In this document: piece by piece, positions 44,903 to 56,021 of the stretch
How positions within the stretch are numbered: the stretch's first letter is position 1
Layout of the letters: every line of letters starts with the position of its first letter
NCBI RefSeq assembly: GCF_004342725.1
Contig: NZ_SMCP01000001.1
Coordinates: 276,778-340,777 of the forward strand
DNA: 64,000 nt
Direction: 5' to 3'
From: Testudinibacter aquarius
Lineage (GTDB): Bacteria > Pseudomonadota > Gammaproteobacteria > Enterobacterales > Pasteurellaceae
The notes under the pieces: generated by a model
What the model saw: only the letters and a program-made list of their open reading frames with translations
Told to the model about the DNA's origin: nothing
Database searches by the model: none
Translations under genes and position numbers: made by a program

Positions 44903-46540
44903 TTACTGTTCGGTTTGCTCGGGGTGTTGTTCTGATTGAGTCAGGCGGATTTTGCGGTACAAATCACGGCTATAAAGACTGCTAGTAGCTGCTGGGCTGG
45001 CATAGCCCGCCAAGTCAGATTTGATCAGATAGTAGTTATAATACTGAAACAGTGGTAATACCAGCTGCTCCTGGTTGATCACTTGCTCAATTTGTTGATA
45101 AATCTGCACCCGTTCGGCTTCTGTTACCGCACTTTCAACACTTTTTTGCAATAGCTCGTCCAGCTGTGGGTTGTGGTAAGCGACTTTGTTATTGGCGCTC
45201 CGGCTGTGGAAAATACTAAAAAAAGCCGAAGGATCAGGATAATCTGCACACCAACCGGAAGCAATCAAATCAAAATCCCCTTGCATACGCTGTTGCAACA
45301 ATTGCTGACGTGTGACTGCCTGCGCCTGAATTTGAATTAAATCAGACTGTGACAACATCTGAATCAAGCGTTGCGCAAGTTGTGGGTGAATACCCTGCTG
45401 CTCATAAGTCAAACGCAAACGCAGTGGCTGACCGCCGTCCACACCTGCCTGTACCAGCAATTGTTCGGTTACTGTCGGCGCCCAGCTCTGCTCCGCCTGT
45501 TGTGACTGCATATCGCGTGGTAAAAATTTAGTATTGATCCGTCCGATATTTGCAATATCGCTATTGATTTCCGGCAGTGAGATCATCGCCGTCAATGCTT
45601 TACGCACCGCACTTTGCGCTAGCCGTGGATGACTAAAATTAAATTCGTAATAATAACTACAGAGTGTCGGCAGTGCCAATTGTTGCATCTGCGGCGGAGC
45701 AGGCTGTACATCCCCGGCTATTTGACGCACCAGATCATAGTGTGCCGGATTATCGCTGCTGTCGAGCGCATGGTAACTGACATTGCGAAACGAAACATTA
45801 TCAGCATCCCAGTAAAATGGATTTTTTTCCAACAATAAATCCGTCGTGTGACGGTATAACAGATTATAAGCACCGTTGCTGACCAACGTGCCGTTGCTTT
45901 CGCCCTGATATTGCGGCAACAGCGCAACATGGCTTAACATTTGCGGTAGATAGGGCATCGGTTGCGATAAGGTGATTTGTAGCGTCTCGGCATCCAGCGC
46001 TTTAATGCCCAACATTTCGACACCATATTCTTTGCTCAACACTTTTTCCGCATTTTCAATCGCCATAAAGCGCAAATATTCGCTGAGTGGATTATCCGGT
46101 GCCTGCACTGCCAACGCATACCAACTCTGTACAAAATCCTGCGCCGTCAGCGGTTCTCCATTCGACCAACGCAACCCCGGTCTTAACTGAAAGGTCCAAA
46201 TTTTATACTGTTGCTGCTGCCAAGATTGCGCCGCACCACCCTGCACTTTGCCATCTTGATCAATACGCACCAGGCCTTCATACAAATCCTGAATCAGTGG
46301 CAATTGTGAGTCATCAGATAACTGTTGTGGTTGTAAAGTAAAGCCGGAAACATAAAGCCCACGTTTTAATAGATAACGGCTTTGATCCGGCAGCTCAAGC
46401 GTACTTTGCGGTTGCTTGGTTTCAGGCGCAGGCGATTGCCAATCGCAACCGAAAAGTGAGATCAGCATTGATAAGCTGCCGAATAAAATAAGCAGCGGTT
46501 TGCAACAGCAGTAAAGTCTTCGCTTAAACCTATTCATCAT
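44903..46540 (-). CDS. OppA-family peptide-binding lipoprotein
   Basis: 545 residues. The leader ends in LFGC (Cys32) after a Cys-containing N-terminus. The family 5 substrate-binding fold is shown by IQDLYEGLVRIDQDGKV, WTFQLRPGLRWSNGEPLTAQDFVQSW and the C-terminal SGWCADYPDPSAFFSIFHS. It would bind oligopeptides, possibly murein peptides, for an Opp/Dpp-type importer. No permease or ATPase genes are next to it, so it is an orphan binding protein. The MarC-family gene lies upstream by only a few bases. Confidence 0.85.
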   Translation of the reverse strand: MMNRFKRRLYCCCKPLLILFGSLSMLISLFGCDWQSPAPETKQPQSTLELPDQSRYLLKRGLYVSGFTLQPQQLSDDSQLPLIQDLYEGLVRIDQDGKVQGGAAQSWQQQQYKIWTFQLRPGLRWSNGEPLTAQDFVQSWYALAVQAPDNPLSEYLRFMAIENAEKVLSKEYGVEMLGIKALDAETLQITLSQPMPYLPQMLSHVALLPQYQGESNGTLVSNGAYNLLYRHTTDLLLEKNPFYWDADNVSFRNVSYHALDSSDNPAHYDLVRQIAGDVQPAPPQMQQLALPTLCSYYYEFNFSHPRLAQSAVRKALTAMISLPEINSDIANIGRINTKFLPRDMQSQQAEQSWAPTVTEQLLVQAGVDGGQPLRLRLTYEQQGIHPQLAQRLIQMLSQSDLIQIQAQAVTRQQLLQQRMQGDFDLIASGWCADYPDPSAFFSIFHSRSANNKVAYHNPQLDELLQKSVESAVTEAERVQIYQQIEQVINQEQLVLPLFQYYNYYLIKSDLAGYASPAATSSLYSRDLYRKIRLTQSEQHPEQTEQ

Positions 46541-46546
46541 TGATCA

Positions 46547-47194
46547 TTAACCATTCACCAAGCCGGGAAAGAGATTGCCGATCCCTGCCGCAGCAACTTC
46601 AATGCCCAGCGCCATCAAGATCACCCCCATAATCCGCGTGACCACATTGCTGCCGGTATTGCCTAAGGTTTTCACCACAAACGGTGCAGAGCGGAACAAG
46701 AAATAGCAAAAAACAGAAAAGAGTAAAATGGCAAGGGTGAAGCCGATAAAATCCAGCCAGCTGTGATAGCGTGAAGCCCATACAATGGTCGAGCTGATCG
46801 TGCCCGGCCCGGCCATAATCGGCATTGCCAGCGGCACCACCGCAATGTTGCCGTAATCAGACAGATCCGCACTTTTCTCTTCTTTGTTTTGCTTTTGCTC
46901 ACCTAATTTACCGCTGATCATGCTCATTGCAATCGAGACAATCAAAATACCGCCGGCGATACGGAACGCATTCAGTGAAATATTAAAAAGATTGAGAATA
47001 ATCTGCCCCAGGTACAGGCTGGTCAGCAAAATGACTGCAACGGAAATGCACATCGTTAAGTTGGTTCTATTACGCTGCGCTTCATATTGGTTAGAGGTCA
47101 TACCAACGAAAATCGGCAGTACGCCGAATGGATTCACCACTGCCACCAAACCGATAAAAAATTGAATATAAATGGAATAATTAAAATCCAGCAT
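46547..47194 (-). CDS. MarC-family integral membrane protein (YchE-like)
   Basis: 215 residues from ATG 47194, with AGAGG about ten bases upstream; GTG and TTG codons just before it are less likely. Six predicted transmembrane helices. Family motifs are GLVAVVNPFGVLPIFVGMT and PLAMPIMAGPGTIS. Function of the MarC/UPF0056 family is unknown despite its name; it is not a proven multidrug exporter. It is followed by the OppA-like gene. Confidence 0.88.
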   Translation of the reverse strand: MLDFNYSIYIQFFIGLVAVVNPFGVLPIFVGMTSNQYEAQRNRTNLTMCISVAVILLTSLYLGQIILNLFNISLNAFRIAGGILIVSIAMSMISGKLGEQKQNKEEKSADLSDYGNIAVVPLAMPIMAGPGTISSTIVWASRYHSWLDFIGFTLAILLFSVFCYFLFRSAPFVVKTLGNTGSNVVTRIMGVILMALGIEVAAAGIGNLFPGLVNG

Positions 47195-47266
47195 CACCAA
47201 TGAACCTCTTTCAACAGCATAATATCTTACCTATTATGCCATACCTGAGAGATGACGGCTATTGTG

Positions 47267-47926
47267 TTAGCCCAGCTGATTAAGCAACACACTGTAACCG
47301 ACCGCAAGGGAACTATCGTCGGTTTCAACCAGTGTTGCCGAACAGACCGCATTCATCAACCAACGCTGTGCCGTTCCTTGACGCGGGGTTTCCCAGGTAG
47401 ATTCCGGCGCAAACACTTGTGTTTCATAGGTATTGGCGGTATAGGTGTAAGTAATCGCCGTAATACTACTACGTTCGCTACAGTTGTACACTTGGATATT
47501 GGAATAGATCTTAGTTTTGTCACTTGAACCCAGCGATGCCACACGATAATCGGCAAAGGCACCCAAGCCAACCCGCACTTTGCCTAAACGCACATTGTAC
47601 TCATCAATATAAAGGTAGGCATTTGGATTAACGGTATCAATATTGTCCAGTTTGACCGGCTTAAATTGTTCTACGGTTTTGCTTTGTTGACTCAGTTGAT
47701 TGACCCAATCTCGGTTTTTTTGTAAGCGCTTGAGGCTGTATTCAGTCTGTGCACCTTGCTTTGCACTGCTGATATCATAGGAGATCTTGATGACATTCTC
47801 GGTATTATTTCCGATGTGCAGCGAAGGGCGCGGATGTTGCTGGTCCCATTGTTTTATAGCGCTGTTTTGACACCCCACCACAGACAACGATAGCGATACG
47901 ACTATTCCAATTGTATTTATATTCAT
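47267..47926 (-). CDS. Lipoprotein with surface-adhesin-E-like domain
   Basis: 219 residues with a lipoprotein-type leader ending VVGC (Cys19). The C-terminal ~110 residues (AYLYIDEYNVRLGKV ... IYSNIQVYNCSERSSITAITY ... MNAVC) resemble the Haemophilus surface-adhesin protein E domain, including two Cys likely to form a disulfide. Protein E binds vitronectin and other host proteins, but this match is by eye and only partial. The gene stands alone, divergent from parE. Confidence 0.55.
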   Translation of the reverse strand: MNINTIGIVVSLSLSVVGCQNSAIKQWDQQHPRPSLHIGNNTENVIKISYDISSAKQGAQTEYSLKRLQKNRDWVNQLSQQSKTVEQFKPVKLDNIDTVNPNAYLYIDEYNVRLGKVRVGLGAFADYRVASLGSSDKTKIYSNIQVYNCSERSSITAITYTYTANTYETQVFAPESTWETPRQGTAQRWLMNAVCSATLVETDDSSLAVGYSVLLNQLG

Positions 47927-48211
47927 CTTATTTTTATACCGTTATCAGCTCACCAAACAAATCTCAGTGTTTTTACTTATGCCAACTGCTTGACTTTAAG
48001 ATACTAACTCCAAGTTATTATCTTAACAACCGGCGCCCATTTTATAGCGAATTACCCTAAATGTAAAAACACTTTTCTCCCTTATCTCAAGGACTAGCAA
48101 CAAAATATCGCCTCCAAAGCAAATAAACCGAATTAAGATTGTCGGTTTCATGGCAGGTTTGATAGAATTGGGCAATTTTGCATTTAACCTGACATCTGAA
48201 TAAAAGCCGAT

Positions 48212-50155
48212 ATGACAACCTCGAACTACCAAGCCGACGATATTACCGTCCTCAAAGATCTAGAACCGGTGCAACTGCGACCGGGCATGTACACCGACAC
48301 CACCCGCCCCAACCACTTAGGACAAGAGGTGATTGATAACAGCGTCGATGAAGCCCTTGCCGGTTATGCCAGCAAAATCGAGGTGATTTTGCACGAAGAT
48401 CAATCGCTGGAAGTGATTGATAACGGGCGCGGTATGCCGGTGGATATTCATCCGGTCGAAAAAATTTCCGGGGTGGAATTAATCCTGACCAAGCTACACG
48501 CCGGCGGCAAATTTTCTAATAAAAATTACCAGTTCTCCGGCGGTTTGCACGGCGTGGGAATCTCAGTGGTGAATGCGCTGTCGGATCGGGTCGAAGTGAC
48601 GGTAAAGCGCAATGGCGAAATCTATCGCATTGCTTTTGCCAACGGCAAAAAAATCGAAGAGCTGCAAGTGATCGGCAACTGCGGACGGCGCAATACCGGC
48701 ACCACGGTGCGTTTTTGGCCGAATCCGAAATATTTCGACTCGGCAAAATTTTCGGCTAGCCGTTTAAGCCATCTGCTGCGCGCCAAAGCGGTGCTGTGTC
48801 CAAAATTGGAAATCAGCTTCAGCGATAAAGTGAACGGCACGCAGGAAAGTTGGTGCTACCAAGACGGCTTGTCGGATTACCTGCAAGAAAGCGTGCAGGA
48901 CGTCGCCACCATTCCTGAAATTCCGTTTGTCGGTGAATTTAAGGCCGATACTGAAGCCGTCACTTGGGCATTGATGTGGCTGCCGGACGGCGGCGAATTA
49001 TTGGGCGAAAGCTATGTCAACCTGATCCCAACTCCACAAGGCGGCACACACGTCAACGGTTTACGCCAAGGCTTGCTTGATGCAATGCGTGAATTTTGCG
49101 AATTTCGCAATTTGTTACCGCGTGGCGTGAAGCTGACCGCCGATGACATTTGGGATCGCTGTGCTTATGTGCTGTCACTGAAAATGCAGGATCCGCAATT
49201 TGCCGGGCAGACCAAAGAGCGGTTGTCATCCCGCCAAAGTGCGGTTTTTGTGGCCGGCACGGTGAAAGATGCTTTCAGTTTGTGGCTGAACCAAAACGTA
49301 CAACAGGCAGAATTATTGGCGGAAATGGCGATCAATTCGGCACAACGCCGTTTGCGTGCCGCCAAAAAAGTGGTGCGTAAAAAATTGGTCAGTGGTCCGG
49401 CACTGCCCGGCAAACTCGCCGATTGCAGCAGCCAAGATCTAAATAAAACCGAGCTGTTTTTGGTGGAAGGCGACTCCGCCGGCGGATCGGCAAAACAAGC
49501 GCGCGACCGGGAATTTCAAGCGATCTTACCGTTGCGCGGCAAAATTTTAAATACCTGGGAAGTGGCTTCCGATCAAGTGTTGGCATCTAACGAAATCCAC
49601 GATATTGCCGTTGCGCTGGGCATCGACCCCGACAACGATGATTTATCGCAACTGCGTTACGGCAAAATCTGTATCCTCGCCGATGCCGATTCAGATGGCC
49701 TGCACATCGCCACCTTACTCTGTGCGCTGTTCCTGCGCCACTTTCCGCAATTGGTACAACAAGGGCATGTGTATGTGGCGATGCCGCCGCTCTACCGGAT
49801 TGATTTAGGCAAAGAGGTGTTTTACGCCTTAGACGAGGGTGAAAAAGAAGGAATTCTCGATCGCCTAAAAGGCAAACGTGGCAAGCCAAACGTACAGCGT
49901 TTCAAAGGGTTGGGCGAAATGAATCCGCTACAACTGCGCGAAACCACCATGGATCCCAACACCCGCCGTTTAGTGCAACTGACCTATCAACAAGCGGAAA
50001 AAGAAACCACAGCACAAAATGAAAGTGCGGTCGAGCAACATCAATCGACCAACCAAACCCTTGAATTAATGGATATGCTACTGGCGAAAAAACGTTCTGA
50101 AGATCGTAAAAACTGGCTGCAACTCAACGGCAACCACGCCGATTTAGCGGTTTAA
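48212..50155 (+). CDS. parE: DNA topoisomerase IV subunit B
   Basis: 647 residues. ParE carries the ATPase (GHKL) of topoisomerase IV: LRPGMYTDTTRPNHLGQEVIDNS, DNGRGMPVDIHP, GLHGVGISVVNALS. The TOPRIM part has VEGDSAGGSA and LADADSDGLHIATLL. It is followed 19 bp later by parC on the same strand. An uptake sequence lies inside near 49240. The ~285 bp upstream separates it from a divergent lipoprotein gene and holds its promoter, which I cannot place precisely. Confidence 0.97.
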   Translation: MTTSNYQADDITVLKDLEPVQLRPGMYTDTTRPNHLGQEVIDNSVDEALAGYASKIEVILHEDQSLEVIDNGRGMPVDIHPVEKISGVELILTKLHAGGKFSNKNYQFSGGLHGVGISVVNALSDRVEVTVKRNGEIYRIAFANGKKIEELQVIGNCGRRNTGTTVRFWPNPKYFDSAKFSASRLSHLLRAKAVLCPKLEISFSDKVNGTQESWCYQDGLSDYLQESVQDVATIPEIPFVGEFKADTEAVTWALMWLPDGGELLGESYVNLIPTPQGGTHVNGLRQGLLDAMREFCEFRNLLPRGVKLTADDIWDRCAYVLSLKMQDPQFAGQTKERLSSRQSAVFVAGTVKDAFSLWLNQNVQQAELLAEMAINSAQRRLRAAKKVVRKKLVSGPALPGKLADCSSQDLNKTELFLVEGDSAGGSAKQARDREFQAILPLRGKILNTWEVASDQVLASNEIHDIAVALGIDPDNDDLSQLRYGKICILADADSDGLHIATLLCALFLRHFPQLVQQGHVYVAMPPLYRIDLGKEVFYALDEGEKEGILDRLKGKRGKPNVQRFKGLGEMNPLQLRETTMDPNTRRLVQLTYQQAEKETTAQNESAVEQHQSTNQTLELMDMLLAKKRSEDRKNWLQLNGNHADLAV

Positions 50156-50174
50156 TCCTCGCAGGTAATAAAAC

Positions 50175-52418
50175 ATGAGTGAACAACAAATTAACTACGA
50201 AGGCGTAGAGCAAATGCCACTGGCGCATTTCACCGAGAAAGCCTATTTAAACTATTCGATGTACGTGATTATGGATCGCGCCCTGCCGTTTATCGGTGAC
50301 GGCTTGAAACCGGTGCAACGGCGGATTATTTATGCGATGTCTGAACTGGGACTGAATGCCTCCGCCAAATACAAAAAATCGGCGCGTACCGTCGGGGATG
50401 TGTTGGGTAAATTCCATCCACACGGCGACAGTGCCTGTTATGAAGCGATGGTGTTGATGGCACAGCCGTTTTCCTACCGCTATCCACTGGTGGACGGGCA
50501 AGGCAACTGGGGCGCGGCAGACGATCCAAAATCTTTCGCGGCGATGCGTTACACCGAATCGCGTTTGTCAAAGATCGCCGAAGTGCTGCTATCCGAATTG
50601 GGGCAAGGCACGGTTGATTATCAACCAAATTTTGACGGCACATTAGAAGAGCCGCAATATCTGCCGGCACGCCTGCCACATATTTTGCTCAACGGCACCA
50701 CCGGCATTGCGGTCGGGATGGCGACTGACATTCCGCCACATAATCTGAATGAAATTGCCGAAGCGGCAGTGTTGTTGTTGGATAATCCGCAAACCACGCT
50801 TGAACAGTTATTAACCATTGTGCAAGGCCCTGATTTTCCGACCGAAGCAGAAATTATCACGCCGAAAGAGGAACTCGCCAAGCTGTACCAAAATGGGCGC
50901 GGCTCGATCAAAATGCGGGCGATCTGGAAGAAAGAGGACGGCGAAGTCATCATAACCGCACTTCCGCACCAAACTTCCGGTTCAAAGGTGATCGCACAGA
51001 TTGCCGAACAGATGCGCAATAAAAAATTACCGATGGTCGATGATTTGCGTGATGAATCCGATCACGAAAACCCGACACGGATCGTGATTGTGCCACGTTC
51101 CAATCGGGTCGATCTCGAACCGTTGATGGATCACCTGTTTGCCACCACCGATCTGGAAAAAAGCTATCGTGTCAATATGAATATGATCGGCTTGGATCAA
51201 AAACCGGCAGTCAAAAACCTACATACCATTCTCAGCGAATGGCTGACCTTCCGCCGCACCACCGTCACACGTCGTTTGCAATATCGCTTGGACAAAGTGT
51301 TGGCTCGGCTGCATATTTTGGACGGTTTGATGATCGCCTATTTGAATATTGATGAAGTGATCGAGATCATTCGCAACGAGGACGAGCCAAGAGCGGTATT
51401 GATGCAACGTTTCAACCTCAGCCAAATCCAAGCCGATGCGATTCTCGATTTGAAATTGCGCCATTTGGCAAAGTTGGAAGAGGTTAAAATTCAGGCGGAA
51501 CAAGATGAACTGGCACAAGAACGCGATCAATTGCAATTGGTTTTAGGATCAGAACGCCGCCTTAATACGCTGATCAAAAAAGAGATTCAGCAAGATGCCA
51601 AAACCTATGACAGCCCACGCCGTTCGCCGATTGTGGAACGAGCCGAAGCCAAAGCGATTTCCGAAACCGATATGCTGCCTGCCGAGCCGGTGACCGTCAT
51701 TCTCTCCGAAATGGGCTGGGTACGCTGTGCCAAGGGGCATGAAATCGACGCACAAGGCTTGAACTATAAGAGCGGCGATAAATACCTGCAACACGCCAAC
51801 GGTAAAAGCAATCAAGCAGTGGTGTTTATCGACAGCAGTGGTCGCAGTTATGCGCTCGATCCGCTCGCCTTGCCGTCCGCCCGCTCCCAAGGCGAACCCC
51901 TGACCGGCAAGCTCAGCCTGCCAAGCGGCGCCGTGGTGGAACAATTATTGATGGATAACGAACAACAAGCCTATCTGATGGCGTCCGATTCGGGCTATGG
52001 TTTCGTGTGTAAATTTGACGATCTGATTTCACGCAACAAAGCGGGTAAAGCCTTGATCAGCCTGACTGAAAACGCCAAAGTGCTGCCACCGCAAGCCGTC
52101 TTGGAAGATGGTATGCTATTGGTCGCAATCTCTTCGATCGGCAAAATGCTAATCTTCCCGGTCACCGATCTGCCAAGCCTGTCGAAAGGAAAAGGCAATA
52201 AAATTATCAGTATTCCGGCCGCCAATGCCAAATCGCGTGAAGAGCTGTTAAGCCGAATCCTGTTAATCAAACCGGAAAACAGCCTGATTTTCCACGCCGG
52301 ACGGCGCAAAGTCACACTTAAACCGGAGGATTTGGAGAAATTCAAAGGCGAACGTGGCCGCCGTGGCGGACAATTGCCGCGAGGGTTGCACAGTGGTGTT
52401 GTGATTGAAGTAGTTTGA
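50175..52418 (+). CDS. parC: DNA topoisomerase IV subunit A
   Basis: 747 residues. ParC is the DNA-cleaving subunit that unlinks chromosomes. The active-site Tyr is Y126 ([12 protein letters not shown]). The quinolone-determining region [12 protein letters not shown] has Ser86 and Glu90, so the common resistance substitutions are absent. The C-terminal domain is a beta-pinwheel. It ends next to convergent ptsG with a shared terminator between. Confidence 0.97.
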   Translation: MSEQQINYEGVEQMPLAHFTEKAYLNYSMYVIMDRALPFIGDGLKPVQRRIIYAMSELGLNASAKYKKSARTVGDVLGKFHPHGDSACYEAMVLMAQPFSYRYPLVDGQGNWGAADDPKSFAAMRYTESRLSKIAEVLLSELGQGTVDYQPNFDGTLEEPQYLPARLPHILLNGTTGIAVGMATDIPPHNLNEIAEAAVLLLDNPQTTLEQLLTIVQGPDFPTEAEIITPKEELAKLYQNGRGSIKMRAIWKKEDGEVIITALPHQTSGSKVIAQIAEQMRNKKLPMVDDLRDESDHENPTRIVIVPRSNRVDLEPLMDHLFATTDLEKSYRVNMNMIGLDQKPAVKNLHTILSEWLTFRRTTVTRRLQYRLDKVLARLHILDGLMIAYLNIDEVIEIIRNEDEPRAVLMQRFNLSQIQADAILDLKLRHLAKLEEVKIQAEQDELAQERDQLQLVLGSERRLNTLIKKEIQQDAKTYDSPRRSPIVERAEAKAISETDMLPAEPVTVILSEMGWVRCAKGHEIDAQGLNYKSGDKYLQHANGKSNQAVVFIDSSGRSYALDPLALPSARSQGEPLTGKLSLPSGAVVEQLLMDNEQQAYLMASDSGYGFVCKFDDLISRNKAGKALISLTENAKVLPPQAVLEDGMLLVAISSIGKMLIFPVTDLPSLSKGKGNKIISIPAANAKSREELLSRILLIKPENSLIFHAGRRKVTLKPEDLEKFKGERGRRGGQLPRGLHSGVVIEVV

Positions 52419-52434
52419 CCGCACTTTGAAGCAT

Positions 52435-52475
52435 AAAAAAAGCCTTGCGCCAATCGAATGACACAAGGCTTTTTA
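52435..52475. terminator. Bidirectional terminator between parC and ptsG
   Basis: AAAAAAGCCTTG pairs with CAAGGCTTTTT across a 16-nt loop, giving T-runs on both strands. It suits the convergent arrangement. Confidence 0.85.
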
Positions 52476-52493
52476 ATCGCTCAACCGATTTGG

Positions 52494-53933
52494 TTAGTTT
52501 TTATGAATCCAATGATCCATATCGGTTTTCAAGTTTTCGGATTTGGTACCGAAAATCGCTTGGATCCCACTACCTACCACCACCACACCGGCTGCTCCCA
52601 GCTCTTTCAAGCGCGGTTGATTGACTTTGCTGACGTCGTTGACGCCGATACGCAGGCGGGTGATACAAGCATCAAGGCTCTTGATGTTTTCTTTGCCGCC
52701 GAATGCCGCAACCAGATTGGCTGACATTTCATCACCACTACTTGCAACTGCGGCGCTTTTTCCTTCGTTTTCGTCTTCACGACCCGGCGTTTTCAGATTC
52801 AAGGCTTTGATCACTACGGTAAATACCGTGAAATAAATCACCGCATAAATACCACCGACCACCGGGAACAGCCACAGTTTATGTGAATTGGCGGACAACA
52901 AGGTGAAGTCGATGAAACCGTGCGAGAAGGTCATACCGTGCACCATGCCCAACATGTTGGTCACGACATAGGCTGAACCTGCCAATAATGCGTGAATCGC
53001 ATACAGAATCGGCGCAACGAACATGAAAGAGAATTCTAACGGTTCAGTGATCCCGGTTAAGAACGAAGTCAAAGCTGCGGAGATCATGATCCCGCCGACA
53101 CGGGCACGGTTTTCTGGTTTTGCCGCACGCCAAATTGCAATTGCAGCAGCCGGTAAACCGAACATTTTGAACATATAACCACCCGCCAACTGTCCGAAAT
53201 AGCTCATTTCAGGGGTACGGCTGGCTTCAGTCGCTGATAAGAAACAGGTTACCACGCCGTGCTGGGTCACACCGCTGGCGTCCACACAAGTCCCGGCTTG
53301 GAAAAAGAATGGTACGTTCCAGATATGGTGCAAACCAAACGGAATCAAGCTACGCTCAACCACGCCATAAATCCCGAATGCCAATGCCGGATTCTGTTCC
53401 GCAGCCCAGCGTGAAAACGTATCGATTAACCCACCGACCGGAGGCCAAACCAATGACAATACCACACCTAACAGAATTGCCAACGAACCGGTGACAATCG
53501 GCACAAAGCGCTTACCGGCAAAAAAGCCGAGATACGCTGGCAATTGGATGCGGTAGAAACGGTTAAACGCCCAAGCGGCAACAGCCCCGACCAAAATTCC
53601 ACCGAGCACCCCGGTTTCGATATTTTCAACCCCGACCACCGGCGCCATCACTTTCAATGTGGCGACCATAATCCCATAGCCGACAACCGATGCTAATGCG
53701 GCTACCCCGTCATTGTTGGTGAAGCCCAACGCAACCCCGATAGCAAACAACAGCGCCATTTGCCCGAACACTGAGCCACCGGCCTGTTCAAATAAATTGG
53801 AAACAACTTCCGGCATCCAGCTGAAATGCGCCGCCCCGATCCCTAATAAAATCCCCGCAATCGGCAATACCGATACAGGCAACATTAATGCTTTACCGAT
53901 CTTTTGCGCAACCGCAAACAGATTACTTGACAT
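52494..53933 (-). CDS. ptsG: PTS glucose-specific EIICB component
   Basis: 479 residues (E. coli PtsG 477). The N-terminal IIC domain has about ten transmembrane helices with [15 protein letters not shown], and the C-terminal IIB domain has the phosphorylated Cys423 in [12 protein letters not shown]. It takes up and phosphorylates glucose using EIIA-Glc. ATG 53933 follows AGAGGTTAGT. A strong promoter and near-consensus CRP site lie upstream. A GlcNAc-type specificity cannot be fully excluded, but the length without an IIA domain favours PtsG. Confidence 0.9.
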   Translation of the reverse strand: MSSNLFAVAQKIGKALMLPVSVLPIAGILLGIGAAHFSWMPEVVSNLFEQAGGSVFGQMALLFAIGVALGFTNNDGVAALASVVGYGIMVATLKVMAPVVGVENIETGVLGGILVGAVAAWAFNRFYRIQLPAYLGFFAGKRFVPIVTGSLAILLGVVLSLVWPPVGGLIDTFSRWAAEQNPALAFGIYGVVERSLIPFGLHHIWNVPFFFQAGTCVDASGVTQHGVVTCFLSATEASRTPEMSYFGQLAGGYMFKMFGLPAAAIAIWRAAKPENRARVGGIMISAALTSFLTGITEPLEFSFMFVAPILYAIHALLAGSAYVVTNMLGMVHGMTFSHGFIDFTLLSANSHKLWLFPVVGGIYAVIYFTVFTVVIKALNLKTPGREDENEGKSAAVASSGDEMSANLVAAFGGKENIKSLDACITRLRIGVNDVSKVNQPRLKELGAAGVVVVGSGIQAIFGTKSENLKTDMDHWIHKN

Positions 53934-54066
53934 ACTAACCTCTAATAAATTGGTTCTTTTGAAGAGTATCTAAACGAGACTGCCGCTTTTCAGCCGACAA
54001 CAACCAGTCTCTATAAAATATGTGGTATTACACCTGATGGATTGCTCCATAGCATAATTGGGGCGC

Positions 54067-54142
54067 ACTATAAACGATTTGGTTAAAAAGTGCCAATGAC
54101 TTTCTATTATTAAATTAAAAAAATAAAATCTAGATCACATTT
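54067..54142 (-). promoter_or_regulatory. ptsG promoter with near-consensus CRP site
   Basis: Minus strand: -35 TTGGCA (54091-54096), 18-bp spacer, -10 TATAGT (54067-54072), start near 54060. The 22-bp box at 54121-54142 differs from the ideal CRP palindrome (AAATGTGATCTAGATCACATTT) at only three bases, all in one half-site. Its centre is about 71 bp upstream of the start, a classic class I activation position. This predicts cAMP-CRP activation of ptsG, leaving a ~125-nt leader. Confidence 0.75.
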
Positions 54143-54182
54143 TTTTAATTTAAAAAAATAAATAGGCTTGGAATGGTAACAA

Positions 54183-54869
54183 TTATGTAATAAAACGTTT
54201 GAAAATTTCCGTAATCTTGGTAGCCAACAACTTACTACCTTCAACGTCTTCATTTTGCCAACTATGCAGTAAAATTTCCGGGCTGAACCGCACTTTGGCT
54301 TGCTCCGCAAGCGGTTTGTAGCTGATATGCCACGGTTCGCGTCCGATTTCCAAAGTAGAGACGGCTTGAAACGGTAGGGTAAAGTCAAAGTGCGGTAGCC
54401 GTTCGCTCAGCCAACAGGCTAAATCATAGAAATAGCCGTTTTCTTCATATTCCCACGGCTCAAGCTGCAACGCTTGCCCCAACGGTAAGCGCGTAGGGTC
54501 GTAAATATCAATTTCCGTTCCCCAATGGTGGCGGCTGGCACCGGGCAACGCCGACCAACGTAAAATCGCTTGCGCTTTTTGCCAGTCATCAAGGCAAGTC
54601 AAATCCAGCGGATTACCGTCATCATCATGCACTTTGCGCTGGCACAAAAACTTGCCGTTCCAGATCTGCTGCTGGCGTTTGAAATCACGAAAACTGCTTG
54701 CCGGTTGCAAATCAAAGCCTGCTTTGACCGCACTTTGCTGTAGTGCAATGAAAGCACGCTGCGCATCGGCTTGCAGTCGGTGATGGCTAGCGTAGGCTGA
54801 CGGCAGCGGCACCAGATGTACATCAGTTTTGCCGGTCAGCATTTGGTCAGTAAACAAAAATCGAGTCAC
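54183..54869 (-). CDS. M15-family D-Ala-D-Ala carboxypeptidase (VanY type)
   Basis: 228 residues from GTG 54869. The zinc-site pattern SRHHWGTEIDIYD and the upstream SSFRDFKRQQQIW match M15B VanY/LdcB peptidases that trim D-Ala or tetrapeptides from peptidoglycan. No convincing signal peptide is visible, so it may act on recycled muropeptides in the cytoplasm or use an alternative route. Its start is 9 bp after the dapE stop. An alternative start is the ATG ten codons in. Confidence 0.8.
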   Translation of the reverse strand: MTRFLFTDQMLTGKTDVHLVPLPSAYASHHRLQADAQRAFIALQQSAVKAGFDLQPASSFRDFKRQQQIWNGKFLCQRKVHDDDGNPLDLTCLDDWQKAQAILRWSALPGASRHHWGTEIDIYDPTRLPLGQALQLEPWEYEENGYFYDLACWLSERLPHFDFTLPFQAVSTLEIGREPWHISYKPLAEQAKVRFSPEILLHSWQNEDVEGSKLLATKITEIFKRFIT

Positions 54870-54878
54870 AATTTAGTC

Positions 54879-56009
54879 TTAGCCTAATAAATTTTGTAGT
54901 AATTGACGATGCACCAAACCCAAACGATACAGATCTTGGCAGCTCACACACTCATCGACTTTATGAATCGTGGCGTTCAGCGGACCCAGTTCCACTACTT
55001 GCGTGCCCATTTGGGCGATAAAACGTCCATCGGAAGTGCCGCCGCCGGTATCCAGTTTCGGCTCAATATTGAGATGTTGCTTGACCGCACTTTTCACTGC
55101 CTGAATAAATTCGCCTTGTTCAGTCACAAACGGCAAGCCGGACAGATTCCAATCCAGTCGATATTGCAGTCCGTATTTCGCCAACAGATCCGTCACCCGC
55201 CGTTGAATCAATTTCGGCGCCATTTCGGTGGAAAAACGCAGATTAAACTGCACCAACAGCTCGCCAGGAATCACATTATTGCTGCTGGTACCGGCGTGGA
55301 TATTGGCGATTTGCAGCGTGGTCGGTGGAAAAAAGGCATTGCCGCGATCCCATTCGATGTTGACCAATTCATCTAGCATGGCAAGGGATTTATGCACCGG
55401 ATTCTCGGCCAAGTGCGGATAGGCAACGTGCCCTTGAATGCCCTGAATCGTCAAATTGGCAGTAATCGAACCACGCCGCCCGTTTTTGATGATATCGCCC
55501 AGCTTGACCGCACTTGACGGTTCGCCTACCATGCAAAAATCCACTTGCTCGCCACGCGCCATCAAGGTTTCGACCACACGCACCGTGCCGTCAGTTGCCG
55601 CCGCTTCTTCATCAGAAGTAATCAAAAAGGCGATGCTGCCCTGATGATCGGGATTGGCTTGTACATAGTGTTCCGCGGCAATCACCATTGCCGCCAGCGA
55701 TCCTTTCATATCGGCTGCACCACGGCCGTATAACATATCGTCAACGATTTCGGCGGCAAACGGCGGATATTGCCAGTGGCTTTGCTCACCGGTCGGCACC
55801 ACATCGGTATGGCCGGCAAAGGCGATACAGGGGCGTTGCGTACCATGTCGCGCCCATAAATTCAGGGTGTCGTTGAACGGCAACCATTCGATTTCAAAGC
55901 CGATTTTTGCCAAACGCTCTGCAATCAGTTGCTGACAGCCCAAGTCTTGTGGGCTGATCGACGGACGGCTGATCAGATCCTGCGCTAATTCAATAATTGT
56001 CTGTTTCAT
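54879..56009 (-). CDS. dapE: Succinyl-diaminopimelate desuccinylase
   Basis: 376 residues, same length as H. influenzae DapE. This di-zinc enzyme makes LL-diaminopimelate for lysine and peptidoglycan. Ligand motifs are [10 protein letters not shown] (His67, Asp69), [20 protein letters not shown] (Glu pair) and [13 protein letters not shown] (C-terminal His). It follows the ArsC-like gene by 12 bp, the conserved yffB-dapE order. Confidence 0.97.
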   Translation of the reverse strand: MKQTIIELAQDLISRPSISPQDLGCQQLIAERLAKIGFEIEWLPFNDTLNLWARHGTQRPCIAFAGHTDVVPTGEQSHWQYPPFAAEIVDDMLYGRGAADMKGSLAAMVIAAEHYVQANPDHQGSIAFLITSDEEAAATDGTVRVVETLMARGEQVDFCMVGEPSSAVKLGDIIKNGRRGSITANLTIQGIQGHVAYPHLAENPVHKSLAMLDELVNIEWDRGNAFFPPTTLQIANIHAGTSSNNVIPGELLVQFNLRFSTEMAPKLIQRRVTDLLAKYGLQYRLDWNLSGLPFVTEQGEFIQAVKSAVKQHLNIEPKLDTGGGTSDGRFIAQMGTQVVELGPLNATIHKVDECVSCQDLYRLGLVHRQLLQNLLG

Positions 56010-56021
56010 CCGACCGCACTT

